Part shown: one piece after another, positions 49,346-56,741 of the stretch
How positions within the stretch are numbered: position 1 is the first letter of the stretch
How the letters are laid out: the number at the start of each line of letters is the position of its first letter
Virus record (IMG/VR): IMGVR_UViG_3300037357_000143
Location: 1-60,797 of that record
Source of the DNA: a virus
Reading direction: 5' to 3' (one strand)
DNA length: 60,797 nt
Position numbers and translations under genes: made by a program
The notes under the pieces: generated by a model
Database searches by the model: none
What the model saw: the letters and a program-made list of their open reading frames with translations, nothing else
Told to the model about the DNA's origin: nothing

Positions 49346-49687
49346 TTGGAAACTCAATTAAAAAAACTTAAAAATTGGTTTGATATTTTAGATGATTATA
49401 AAATTATTATTAAACATGAACATCATGATTTTCCTACTGCAATTATTCATCCAAATAAAATATCAGAAATAGAACCTGGTAAAGTTGTTATGGTAATTAA
49501 AGCAAATAAGCCTTCTCTTATCCGCTATGCTTTAATTGATCTGATCTGTCATGAAATTGCTGAACATCGCTTTTATGAAGAGTATCCTAATTATAAAGGG
49601 AATAGTCATAAACATAAAAAATTTCAAGAAATTGAACGGGCATTAAGAAAAAATATTGAGAAAAAAATATATGAGGAACACGGATGA
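49346..49687 (+). CDS. putative zinc metallopeptidase-like protein, 113 aa, TTG start
   Basis: AGGGTG precedes TTG 49346. LICHEIAEHRFYEEYPNYKG then HKHKKF: an HExxxH variant with a following His cluster, similar to small metallopeptidases, but the spacing differs from classical HExxH. ATGA overlap with the next gene. Confidence 0.45.
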   Translation: METQLKKLKNWFDILDDYKIIIKHEHHDFPTAIIHPNKISEIEPGKVVMVIKANKPSLIRYALIDLICHEIAEHRFYEEYPNYKGNSHKHKKFQEIERALRKNIEKKIYEEHG

Positions 49688-49845
49688 AAAGAATGTTGAG
49701 CCGGATGGAAACGATAGCTAGGCTTTTCATCGACATTGCTCGGTTGGAAGAGAAAGAAAAAGTAACTGGGGAACTAGACCCCACAGTAAATAAAAAATTA
49801 GAACAAATATGTAAACTTTTGGAAGAGGAAATAAATGACGATTGA
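49684..49845 (+). CDS. small helical protein, 53 aa
   Basis: ATGA coupling upstream; overlaps the HNH gene by 11 bases. Amphipathic helix (METIARLFIDIARLEEKEK). Unknown. Confidence 0.5.
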   Translation: MKRMLSRMETIARLFIDIARLEEKEKVTGELDPTVNKKLEQICKLLEEEINDD

Positions 49846-50521
49846 GAATAAATATGGGGATTATATAGTTAAGAGATATGTAGAAGATAGGGTTGGTTCT
49901 CCTACAATAGCGAAAGAGATTGGGTGTCATCATGTAAGTATTTTAGAAATATTAGAAAAAAGAGGAGTATCTAGACGTTCATCAAGTGATTATAAACATA
50001 AGCATTCTAAAGAAACTCGAGAAAAAATTTCTAAAAATAACGCTTGTTATTGGAAGGGAAGAACTAAAAGAATCAAAGTAAATTGTGAATATTGTGGAAA
50101 AGAGATAGAGAGAGTTCCTTCAGAAATAAAACGAGGAAAATATTTTTTTTGTTCTAGAGAACATAAAGATATATACCAGAAAGGAGAAAATCATCCTAAT
50201 TGGAATAATGGTTCATCTTTTGAACCTTATTGTATTCTTTTCAGTAATGAATTTAAAGAGCGTGTCCGTGAATTTTGGGGAAGGAAATGTGTAATGAGTG
50301 GAATAACTGAAGAGGAACATGGGTCGAAACTTTCAGTTCATCATGTATCATACGATAAAGAAACTTGTTGTAATATTACCCCTCCATTGTTTATTCCAGT
50401 AACTAAAGGATGGAATGCAAAATTTAATGAAAATAGAGAATATTGGGAAGAATATTTAACTAATTATATAATGATCTGGTTTGATGGTGAATGTTATCTC
50501 CCAAAGGAGGATATATTATGA
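49835..50521 (+). CDS. HNH homing endonuclease with HTH and NUMOD3, 228 aa
   Basis: A helix-turn-helix (GSPTIAKEIGCHHVSILEIL), a NUMOD3 motif (HSKETREKISKNN), a zinc knuckle (CEYCGKEI) and an HNH-like C-terminus (EFWGRKCVMSG, LSVHHVSYDKETCC). Sits directly upstream of NrdD with an ATGA overlap; ribonucleotide reductase genes are frequent homing targets. Confidence 0.75.
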   Translation: MTIENKYGDYIVKRYVEDRVGSPTIAKEIGCHHVSILEILEKRGVSRRSSSDYKHKHSKETREKISKNNACYWKGRTKRIKVNCEYCGKEIERVPSEIKRGKYFFCSREHKDIYQKGENHPNWNNGSSFEPYCILFSNEFKERVREFWGRKCVMSGITEEEHGSKLSVHHVSYDKETCCNITPPLFIPVTKGWNAKFNENREYWEEYLTNYIMIWFDGECYLPKEDIL

Positions 50522-52542
50522 GTCAAATTTTCGTAAATACTTCTCATGATTCATGTGAAGTTTTTAAAAAACGTAAAATTGTTGATTCTTTATTAAATGA
50601 AACAGATGTTAAAGAAGCAGAAGCAATGATGATTGCAAGGTCAATTGAGCTACAAGTGAAGAAAAATAAAGACCAATTAACAACTACGTCACAAATAAGA
50701 GTTTTGATGAACGCCCAATTATATATGAGAGGAGATGTCAAGGCGGCACGAGAATCAGAAAGAGTAGGAATTCCCACAATTGAGATTGATTATTTAATTA
50801 ATAACCATGTAAATGATAATGCAAATTTATTAAGAGCTCCTCGAACTGTTGAAAAGTTTGTTGCAGATTCAGCTTTAAAACAATATGCCTTAAATAAACT
50901 CCCTTCTGATATTGCATTAGCTCATAATAAAGGGGATATTCGACTTCATGATTTAGATTATTTTGCCACGAGACCTGGAAATTGTATGCAGGCAGATGCT
51001 CGTTGGTTTATTAAAGAGGGACTTAAAATAGATGGGACAGGGAAACACTCTTCGGTAGCAGGTCCTGCTAAAAATTTAATGACATTGGTGAATCAAATTG
51101 GAGAAGTTTTATTATCTCAACAACAAAATTTAAGTGGCGGGCAGGGCCTTCCTTTAATGAATGTATTTTTAGCTCCTTTTGCCCGAGGTTTAAAATATAA
51201 TGAAATAAAACAAGGAATGCAGATGTTTATATATAATATGAATAATGCATATGTAGATCGTGGTTCGCAAACTATTTTTGGTTCTGTTGGAATCGAAATG
51301 GGTGTCCCTAATTTTTTAAAAGATTATGATGCTTATGGTCCTAATGGAAAGAGAGTTGGAGTTTATGAAGAATTTGAAGAAGAAAGTAGGCAATTACAAA
51401 GAGCTTTTACTGAAGTGATGAATGAAGGAGATTTTTTAGGTAAGGCTCATATTTTTCCTAACTCTTTATACAATTTAAGAAAGGAACACATGAAAAAAGA
51501 ATTCGATGAGGATTGGTTAAAAGTACATCAGCTTTCTTCAAAATTTTCAGTCCCCTATTTTATCAATCAAGAAATTGGTTATAATGGGGTTACAAGCTCA
51601 ACTATGGGTTGTCGTACTTCTTTAGGGTCTAATTTTACTGGAGACTGGGAAAAGGATACATTAAGAACAGGAAATCTTGCATATTCGACTATTAATCTTC
51701 CGCGGCTTGCATACAAAACAAGTGATTTATCAGAATTTTTAGAAGAATTAGAACAAATAATGAATATAGTAGAGGAATATCTTTTGTTAAGGAGAGAAAG
51801 GGTTGAAGCCTTGTTAAATAAAAAGAATCTTTTGCCATTTTTATTTCAAAAAAATAAGGAAGGAGAAACTTATTATAGAATTGATACGACTTCACTTGCT
51901 TTTGGATTTGTCGGAATGCATGAAACTTTATTAGCAATGGGAATTGAGGATGGGGTTATTTCTAAGGATGGACAATCTACTACAAAAATTATTTTACAAG
52001 CAATGAATGATCGAGTAAAAGATTTAAGGGAGGAAACAAATTATCGTTGGGGTGTTTTCCAAACTCCAGCAGAATCTGCGGCTAGAGATTTTGCTCTTTC
52101 TGATTTAAAATATTACCCAAAACAGGCTATTATAAATGGGGATAAAGATTCAGCTTATTATACTAATTCCAGTCATGTCCCTGTTAGCTCGGATATTTTA
52201 TTACCTCAAAGAATAAAGATTGAATCACAATTTCATCCTTATACGGGTGCAGGTGCGATTATGCATGGGTGGTTAGGGGAAGAACGTTCAAGTCCCGAAG
52301 GTCTTTTGAGTTTAACTAAAAAAATAATGAATAGTAAATGTAGTTTTTTCACATATACTTCTGCTTATACTCATTGTTTTAGTTGTAACACTCGAATGGC
52401 TGGAATTCAAACAGAATGTTATGCTTGTGGAAGTAAAGAAATAGAATCATATGATAGAGTTACCGGTTATATGCAGAAGATTTCAGGCTGGAATGCAAGC
52501 AAACAAAGAGAACAACAAGATAGATATAGATATGAGGTGTGA
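50518..52542 (+). CDS. nrdD: anaerobic ribonucleoside-triphosphate reductase, 674 aa
   Basis: AAAGGAGG selects ATG 50518. Residues 1-90 are an ATP-cone; HDLDYFATRPGNCMQ and SGGQGLPLMNVFLAPFARG belong to the catalytic barrel; CFSCNTRMAGIQTECYACG is the zinc site; RVTGYMQK carries the glycyl radical Gly, with WNASKQREQQDR following. Makes dNTPs without oxygen, implying a strictly anaerobic host. No NrdG activase gene is seen in the window. Confidence 0.95.
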   Translation: MSQIFVNTSHDSCEVFKKRKIVDSLLNETDVKEAEAMMIARSIELQVKKNKDQLTTTSQIRVLMNAQLYMRGDVKAARESERVGIPTIEIDYLINNHVNDNANLLRAPRTVEKFVADSALKQYALNKLPSDIALAHNKGDIRLHDLDYFATRPGNCMQADARWFIKEGLKIDGTGKHSSVAGPAKNLMTLVNQIGEVLLSQQQNLSGGQGLPLMNVFLAPFARGLKYNEIKQGMQMFIYNMNNAYVDRGSQTIFGSVGIEMGVPNFLKDYDAYGPNGKRVGVYEEFEEESRQLQRAFTEVMNEGDFLGKAHIFPNSLYNLRKEHMKKEFDEDWLKVHQLSSKFSVPYFINQEIGYNGVTSSTMGCRTSLGSNFTGDWEKDTLRTGNLAYSTINLPRLAYKTSDLSEFLEELEQIMNIVEEYLLLRRERVEALLNKKNLLPFLFQKNKEGETYYRIDTTSLAFGFVGMHETLLAMGIEDGVISKDGQSTTKIILQAMNDRVKDLREETNYRWGVFQTPAESAARDFALSDLKYYPKQAIINGDKDSAYYTNSSHVPVSSDILLPQRIKIESQFHPYTGAGAIMHGWLGEERSSPEGLLSLTKKIMNSKCSFFTYTSAYTHCFSCNTRMAGIQTECYACGSKEIESYDRVTGYMQKISGWNASKQREQQDRYRYEV

Positions 52543-52544
52543 AA

Positions 52545-52679
52545 ATGACTAAATGTTATCCATTGGATCAATGTTGGAAATGTCCGAGCTATGATGCCGG
52601 AAGTCTTTGTACGGAAGATGAGCCTGGTAGTGAATATTATGGTAGTTATTTTTATCTCGGATCTGAAAGAATACTATGA
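52545..52679 (+). pseudogene. Cys-rich small gene interrupted by IS200/IS605
   Basis: GAGGTG before ATG 52545. CYPLDQCWKCPSYDAGSLC, then a stop that lies inside the left-end hairpin of the insertion element. Beyond the element, a matching frame resumes (TCDREFKNIMSISD, ending 54374), so the gene probably continued there before insertion. Confidence 0.5.
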
Positions 52680-52759
52680 CTTCTTATAAGTCATAGATGA
52701 ATTTCAGACTAATACTTAAACGGAAAGGTTAAATACTATAAAAACAGATATAATACATA

Positions 52760-53164
52760 ATGATACAGAATTTAGACAAAAACCAACATTCAGTATACAC
52801 ATTGACATACCATTTAGTGCTTGTTACAAAATACCGTAAACAAATCATAACACCGGAGATATACTCTAAATTAGTGGAAATCTTCCAAAATATTGGAAAA
52901 AATTATAATATCCATTTACAAGAAAGCAACTATGATTTAGAACATTTACACTTCCTTTTTAAAGCTAAACCCGATACAGCACTGTTAAAATTCATCAATT
53001 CTTATAAATCAGCAAGTAGTAGGTTAATCAAAAAAGAATATCCTGAAATCAAGAAGAAACTTTGGAAAGAAGCATTCTGGAAAATAGGGTATTTCATCTC
53101 TACAACAGGTGGAGCAAATATTGAAACAATACGGAAATATATCGAAAGGCAACAGAAAAAATGA
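52760..53164 (+). CDS. tnpA: TnpA, HUH Y1 transposase of IS200/IS605, 134 aa
   Basis: TLTYHLVLVTKYRKQII and LEHLHFLFK (HxH motif of HUH enzymes), with the catalytic Tyr in ETIRKYIERQ. Full length. A TATA-like CTATAAAAAC lies about 20 bases upstream. Cuts and joins single-stranded ends of the element. ATGA overlap with tnpB. Confidence 0.92.
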   Translation: MIQNLDKNQHSVYTLTYHLVLVTKYRKQIITPEIYSKLVEIFQNIGKNYNIHLQESNYDLEHLHFLFKAKPDTALLKFINSYKSASSRLIKKEYPEIKKKLWKEAFWKIGYFISTTGGANIETIRKYIERQQKK

Positions 53165-54324
53165 GAACAGTTAATAAATCATACAAATATCGAATATATC
53201 CAAATAAAAAACAACAGGATGTATTAGAATTTAACATGAATAGTGCACGCTTCGTTTTTAACCATATCAAAGCAACATATGAACTCTACAGAAAACAGGT
53301 CAAAGAATATGGATTCACATTATATGCTAATAGAAAACTATTCAATGCCATATTAAATGATTTAAAAAAATGTTACCCATTTTTAAGAGAAGCTAACAGC
53401 ACAGTTCTCCAAAAAGCATATGATAACCTCATAGCTGCATACCAAATGATAGGCAAAGCAGGTAATGGATGGGTAAAATTCAAATCTAGCAAAAATCCTA
53501 TACAATCATTTCGCACATTAAACACTAAAATTATTGAGGGTAAACTGAAACTACCCAAAATCCATTCATTAATACAGATGAAATATGGCAAAAAGGTGAA
53601 AGGAGATATATTAACTTCAACAATTAGTAAAAACAATTCTAATCAATATTTTGTTAGTATTAATGTTAAAAACAGTCCTGTTAAACCTATAGAAAAGACT
53701 AAACAGAAAGTAGGGATTGACCTTGGATTGAAAGATTTAGCAACATTCAGTAATGGTTATAAAACAGGTAAAATACTGTTAAAAGAGGTTGATAAGAGAA
53801 TAGGAAAACAAAACCAGATTTTAAGTAATAAAGTTAAAAATGGATGTAATTGGATGAAAGCGAAAACCAAGCTCAACCGATTATACCAGTATAAAAAGAA
53901 TATAATAAATGATTTTCTACATAAAACAACAACCAAAATAGTACGTGAATTTGATGAAATCTATGTTGGAAACGTGAACAGTAAATTAGGATTAAAAAAT
54001 AAATATCTTGCACATACAACCGCTGACCAACACTGGTATGAGTTCAAACGGCAATTAGAATATAAATCTGATTGGTATGATAAATATTTTGAGGTTGTTG
54101 ATGAAAAATATACTTCTAAAACTTGCAGTAACTGTGGATATGTTACAAAGAGTTTAGATTTGAGTATTCGTCATTGGGTGTGTCCTGAATGTAATATGAA
54201 GCATGATAGGGATATAAACGCTGCATGTAATATTCTAACCGTAGGGATTACGGGGATTGCCTTTAGTAAAATCAACAAATTAGTTGGTGGATTAGGAATC
54301 CATGACCTCTACAGGTCATGGTAG
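53161..54324 (+). CDS. tnpB: TnpB RNA-guided nuclease, 387 aa
   Basis: RuvC motifs VGIDLGLKDLATF, EIYVGNVNSK and HDRDINAACNI, with a zinc finger CSNCGYVTKS...CPEC. Intact catalytic Asp, Glu and Asp. The stop falls in the right-end hairpin region, where the guide (omega) RNA of TnpB systems is usually encoded. Confidence 0.92.
   Translation: MRTVNKSYKYRIYPNKKQQDVLEFNMNSARFVFNHIKATYELYRKQVKEYGFTLYANRKLFNAILNDLKKCYPFLREANSTVLQKAYDNLIAAYQMIGKAGNGWVKFKSSKNPIQSFRTLNTKIIEGKLKLPKIHSLIQMKYGKKVKGDILTSTISKNNSNQYFVSINVKNSPVKPIEKTKQKVGIDLGLKDLATFSNGYKTGKILLKEVDKRIGKQNQILSNKVKNGCNWMKAKTKLNRLYQYKKNIINDFLHKTTTKIVREFDEIYVGNVNSKLGLKNKYLAHTTADQHWYEFKRQLEYKSDWYDKYFEVVDEKYTSKTCSNCGYVTKSLDLSIRHWVCPECNMKHDRDINAACNILTVGITGIAFSKINKLVGGLGIHDLYRSW
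54300..54321 (+). other. right-end hairpin, probable guide-RNA scaffold
   Basis: Perfect nine-base stem with loop CTAC spanning the last codons of tnpB. In known TnpB systems the omega RNA ends at the element's right end and takes its guide from the flank; here the flank after 54321 would be the guide. Inference from the family. Confidence 0.5.
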
Positions 54325-54382
54325 TTCAAACATGTGATCGTGAATTCAAAAATATAATGAGTATTAGTGATTAGGTGATATC

Positions 54383-54862
54383 TTGAAAGAATGTTCTATT
54401 TGTAAAGAATGGAAGGATGAAAGTGAATTTCATAGAAATAAAAGGGAAAAAGATGGATTAAATTATGAATGCAAAATATGTACGAGTAAAAGGGCTGCCA
54501 AATGGAGAAAAAATAATAAAGACAGAATCTGGGCGAACACAACAATTCATAAACATCGGAAAGCAGGAATAGATATTAGATTAGAAATAAAAGAATTACA
54601 AGATTTTTTTAATATTACTATGAAAAAAGGTTGTAAAATTTGTTCTGCTAAAATGGAACCAGGAGATGGTGTTGTTGGTCCCCGGTCTCCTTCTCTAGAT
54701 ATAAAAAATCCTTTTAAGAAAATTGTTGATAATATTGATGATGTTCAAATAATATGTCATGAGTGCAACAAAAGAAAAGGAAATCGTACAATGAAACAAT
54801 GGTTTGATGATAATTTAGATTTTGTAATTAAATTTCAAAATGATTATCAAAATTGGACATAA
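54383..54862 (+). CDS. HNH endonuclease, 159 aa, TTG start
   Basis: AGGTGAT precedes TTG 54383. CSICKEWKDESEFHRNKREK and CKICTSKRAAKWRK form a zinc-finger recognition part; CKICSAKM, SLDIKNPFKK and CHECNKRKGNRTM the HNH core. Another free-standing nuclease, just after the insertion element. Confidence 0.75.
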   Translation: MKECSICKEWKDESEFHRNKREKDGLNYECKICTSKRAAKWRKNNKDRIWANTTIHKHRKAGIDIRLEIKELQDFFNITMKKGCKICSAKMEPGDGVVGPRSPSLDIKNPFKKIVDNIDDVQIICHECNKRKGNRTMKQWFDDNLDFVIKFQNDYQNWT

Positions 54863-54897
54863 CCGCAACCTTTTAATAAAGGTGAAAAAACGATAAG

Positions 54898-54908
54898 TTT
54901 ATATATAA
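54898..54908 (+). promoter_or_regulatory. archaeal TATA box
   Basis: TTTATATATAA about 38 bases before ATG 54941. Confidence 0.6.
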
Positions 54909-54940
54909 TGTTCGACTTCTTTTAATTATAGGATGATATT

Positions 54941-55168
54941 ATGGATGAAAAACAAGTAGCGAAAATTTTAGCAATAGTCGTAACGATTTTAGGTATAGTT
55001 TACTCGGCATTGAATAATTATCCGATTACCGGTGTTAGTCTTACCGGGGCAGCCTTTATAGTTTCTGTTGTGATTCAGGTTTTACAAGTTGTAGAAACCA
55101 ATTTGGATAGTCAAACAAGAGAACTTAAAGCTGAAATCGAAGTACTCAAAAATATGTTAACGAAATAA
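54941..55168 (+). CDS. two-pass membrane protein with coiled-coil tail, 75 aa
   Basis: VAKILAIVVTILGIVYSALN and LTGAAFIVSVVIQVLQVV are hydrophobic, followed by a charged helix (SQTRELKAEIEVLKNMLTK). Size and layout resemble holins of the small class; not proven. Confidence 0.6.
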   Translation: MDEKQVAKILAIVVTILGIVYSALNNYPITGVSLTGAAFIVSVVIQVLQVVETNLDSQTRELKAEIEVLKNMLTK

Positions 55169-55185
55169 TTTCTTTAATTTTTTTT
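55169..55185 (+). terminator. T-rich terminator-like run
   Basis: TTTCTTTAATTTTTTTT-type tract after the membrane-protein gene and before the tRNA array. Confidence 0.4.
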
Positions 55186-55235
55186 ACCCAAAAGAAATAA
55201 ACGTTTACTGTGATTGTTCAAAAAGAAATATATGA

Positions 55236-55307
55236 ACTGCCGTAGTCCAACGGAAGGACGGTTGGCTTTGGACCAGCTAATGTCGGGTTCAAGTCCCACC
55301 GGCAGTA
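55236..55307 (+). tRNA. tRNA-Gln(TTG)
   Basis: Acceptor ACTGCCG/CGGCAGT pairs fully; D stem GTCC/GGAC; anticodon loop CTTTGGA gives UUG. The T stem (TCGGG/CCCAC) has two mismatches, but the loop TTCAAGT is normal. No encoded CCA. Confidence 0.85.
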
Positions 55308-55309
55308 TA

Positions 55310-55381
55310 TGCGGCGTAGAAAATTGAATATTCGACAGGCTCATGACCTGTAGAGAGTCGGTTTGATTCCGACCGTCGCAA
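55310..55381 (+). tRNA. tRNA-Met-type (CAT)
   Basis: Acceptor TGCGGCG/CGTCGCA; anticodon arm ACAGG-CTCATGA-CCTGT. The D arm is weak (GAA/TTC) and lacks the usual GG, so folding is unusual. It lacks the A1-U72 of archaeal initiators. Elongator Met or Ile(CAT) cannot be told apart here. Confidence 0.75.
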
Positions 55382-55383
55382 TT

Positions 55384-55456
55384 GGGGCTGTGGTGTAATT
55401 GGCTAGCATGTTGCCCTGTCACGGCATCGATTCGGGATCGTACCCCGGCGGCCCCG
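55384..55456 (+). tRNA. tRNA-Asp(GTC)
   Basis: Acceptor GGGGCTG/CGGCCCC; anticodon loop CTGTCAC. The T loop reads ATCGTAC instead of a TTC start, and one anticodon-stem pair is T-T. Confidence 0.8.
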
Positions 55457-55458
55457 TT

Positions 55459-55555
55459 GTGAGGATAGCTTAACGAGTAAAGCACTTTTAAATAGTCTTA
55501 GTATAGACATATACTTATTTAAAGGAAGATGGAGGTGCAAGTCCTCCTCTGAACA
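55459..55555 (+). tRNA. tRNA-like RNA with extended anticodon arm
   Basis: D stem GCTT/AAGC, a perfect T arm GGAGG-TGCAAGT-CCTCC and five of seven acceptor pairs are tRNA-like. In place of a normal anticodon arm there is a long helix, CTTTTAAATA paired to TATTTAAAGG, capped by a further hairpin. No bulge-helix-bulge intron could be drawn, so no anticodon is assigned. An alternative fold gives a loop TTTAAAT (TAA). Confidence 0.5.
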
Positions 55556-55559
55556 CTTT

Positions 55560-55634
55560 GGGTCGGTGGCCTAGTCTGATTAAGGCGAGGGACTTTTAAT
55601 CCCTAGATCGGGAGTTCAAATCTCCCTCGACTCA
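55560..55634 (+). tRNA. tRNA-Lys(TTT)
   Basis: Acceptor GGGTCGG/TCGACTC (two G-T pairs), anticodon arm AGGGA-CTTTTAA-TCCCT, T arm GGGAG-TTCAAAT-CTCCC. Confidence 0.9.
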
Positions 55635-55641
55635 CTTTATT

Positions 55642-55715
55642 TGCTATCTTAGTCTAGCAGCAAGGACGACGGACTTTCACTTCGTTAACGAGGGTGCAAC
55701 TCCCTCAGATAGCAT
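55642..55715 (+). tRNA. tRNA-Glu(TTC)
   Basis: Acceptor TGCTATC/GATAGCA; anticodon arm ACGGA-CTTTCAC-TTCGT. Confidence 0.85.
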
Positions 55716-55717
55716 TA

Positions 55718-55788
55718 CCCTGCGTGGGAGCGGCCTCCCAGATGGGCTGTAGACTCATCCTCTGCCGGATCGACACCGGTCGTCGGGA
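55718..55788 (+). tRNA. tRNA-Tyr(GTA)
   Basis: Acceptor CCCTGCG/CGTCGGG with C1-G72, the archaeal/eukaryal Tyr identity pair rather than the bacterial G1-C72. Anticodon arm ATGGG-CTGTAGA-CTCAT. D stem GGGAG/CTCCC. Short variable loop, again unlike bacterial tRNA-Tyr. Confidence 0.85.
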
Positions 55789-55790
55789 TT

Positions 55791-55825
55791 AGCTCCTCCA
55801 ATAATTTTATCAGTGAGGAGGGGCT
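55791..55825 (+). other. hairpin after tRNA-Tyr
   Basis: Nine pairs between AGCTCCTCC and GGAGGGGCT around a 17-base loop, then a weak T tract. May act in termination or processing. Confidence 0.5.
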
Positions 55826-55832
55826 TTAATTT

Positions 55833-55906
55833 GCCTGCGAGGCCATATTAGAATTGGTGGCAGCCTTGTAAGCTGTTTGTTGTGGGGGCAGATCCCACCG
55901 TAGGCT
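55833..55906 (+). tRNA. tRNA-Thr(TGT)
   Basis: Acceptor GCCTGCG/CGTAGGC; anticodon arm GCAGC-CTTGTAA-GCTGT. Confidence 0.9.
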
Positions 55907-55911
55907 CATTT

Positions 55912-55983
55912 GCCTTTGTAGTACAATTGGTAGTATGTCAGACTGTTAATCTGAAGATGCAGGTTCGAGCCCTGTCGTTGGCG
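55912..55983 (+). tRNA. tRNA-Asn(GTT)
   Basis: Anticodon arm TCAGA-CTGTTAA-TCTGA and T arm GCAGG-TTCGAGC-CCTGT are perfect. The acceptor GCCTTTG/CGTTGGC has two T-T mismatches. Confidence 0.85.
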
Positions 55984-55986
55984 CTT

Positions 55987-56071
55987 AACGGAGTGTTAGG
56001 GAGTCTGGTTAACCTTACCGGCTTAAGACCGGTGCTTAGTGCAATCGCGAGTTCAAATCTCGTCTCCGTTA
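55987..56071 (+). tRNA. tRNA-Leu(TAA)
   Basis: Acceptor AACGGAG/CTCCGTT; anticodon arm ACCGG-CTTAAGA-CCGGT; long variable arm typical of Leu. Confidence 0.9.
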
Positions 56072-56093
56072 TTTAATTAAAAATGAGCAAAAG

Positions 56094-56100
56094 TATATAA
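56094..56100 (+). promoter_or_regulatory. TATA box of a gene inside the tRNA array
   Basis: TATATAA lies about 26 bases before ATG 56126, implying a leaderless or nearly leaderless mRNA. Confidence 0.5.
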
Positions 56101-56125
56101 AGGATCACTCAGATAATTGAGTAAC

Positions 56126-56347
56126 ATGAAAGATATTGATGAAGCAATAAATGATTACAATCAAAATAAATTTAAAGATTGGAATCAAGAAGATGTAGTA
56201 ACTTTTGATATTGAGAATGATCTTACTGGAAAAACTATTACAGTTATTTTAAGTGGAGACTTTATCACTGTTAAAAATTGCCGAGATAAAATTCTTCATG
56301 GATTTCATTGGCAGCAAGGTAGTCTAAGAAGAGAAACAATAAAATAG
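56126..56347 (+). CDS. small hypothetical protein within the tRNA array, 73 aa
   Basis: No Shine-Dalgarno; the TATA box at 56094 points to leaderless ATG 56126 (a TTG at 56117 would lie up to the expected transcription start). Acidic, with YNQNKFKDWNQEDVVTF. Its stop overlaps the first base of tRNA-Leu(TAG). Confidence 0.55.
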   Translation: MKDIDEAINDYNQNKFKDWNQEDVVTFDIENDLTGKTITVILSGDFITVKNCRDKILHGFHWQQGSLRRETIK

Positions 56348-56428
56348 GTGCTGTGGTGGAGAGGTCTAACACGTCGGGTTTAGGACCCGAGCATAGCGCA
56401 AACGCAAGTTCGAATCTTGTCAGCACCA
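56347..56428 (+). tRNA. tRNA-Leu(TAG)
   Basis: Acceptor GGTGCTG/CAGCACC; anticodon arm TCGGG-TTTAGGA-CCCGA; long variable arm. Confidence 0.9.
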
Positions 56429-56466
56429 TTGGTGCAACGAGTTTAGCGGGTTCCTAATTCACCAAT
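56428..56466 (+). other. 39-nt hairpin starting at the tRNA-Leu discriminator
   Basis: ATTGGTG/CACCAAT, seven perfect pairs around a 25-base loop, beginning at the discriminator base of the upstream tRNA. A hairpin of the same size follows tRNA-Trp. Confidence 0.55.
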
Positions 56467-56527
56467 CAAAAACAAAAAACTGCGAGGAGCTTAGATATTC
56501 ACCTCTTTAAAAAAGAAAATCACCATT

Positions 56528-56603
56528 GTAGAGGTAGTTCAGTTGCGAGAACGCTGGTTTTGCAAATCAGAGGCCGCGGGTTGGAGTCCCGTCCTTTACA
56601 CCA
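56528..56603 (+). tRNA. tRNA-Ala(TGC) with encoded CCA
   Basis: Acceptor GTAGAGG/CCTTTAC, discriminator A at 56600 and CCA at 56601-56603, the only clear encoded CCA in the array. Anticodon arm CTGGT-TTTGCAA-ATCAG. The acceptor has A3-T70 instead of the Ala identity pair G3-U70; a G-T pair lies at 4-69. Confidence 0.8.
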
Positions 56604-56676
56604 GGGCGCGAAGTATCTATGGCGATACACCCGGCTCCAGACCGGGAGGAGGCGAGTTCGAACCTCGTCGGGCCCA
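56604..56676 (+). tRNA. tRNA-Trp(CCA)
   Basis: Begins directly after the Ala CCA. Acceptor GGGCGCG/CGGGCCC with one mismatch; D stem GTAT/ATAC; anticodon arm CCCGG-CTCCAGA-CCGGG. No intron, unlike many archaeal tRNA-Trp genes. Confidence 0.88.
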
Positions 56677-56714
56677 TCGGGGTTATTTCGTTAATGGTGA
56701 CCTTTCTCCCCGAT
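56676..56714 (+). other. 39-nt hairpin starting at the tRNA-Trp discriminator
   Basis: ATCGGGG/CCCCGAT, seven perfect pairs around a 25-base loop; same geometry as 56428-56466 with a different sequence. Confidence 0.55.
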
Positions 56715-56741
56715 CAAAAGAAATGGAACCTGGAGGCGGTA

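Larger units (their letters stand above)
52674..54321 (+). mobile_element. IS200/IS605-family element (TnpA + TnpB)
   Basis: Bounded by hairpins: left CTATGACTT/AAGTCATAG (52674-52696, loop CTTAT) and right CCATGACCT/AGGTCATGG (54300-54321, loop CTAC). The family uses single-strand hairpin ends without inverted repeats. Both genes are intact. The exact insertion point cannot be set from the sequence alone. Confidence 0.85.
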
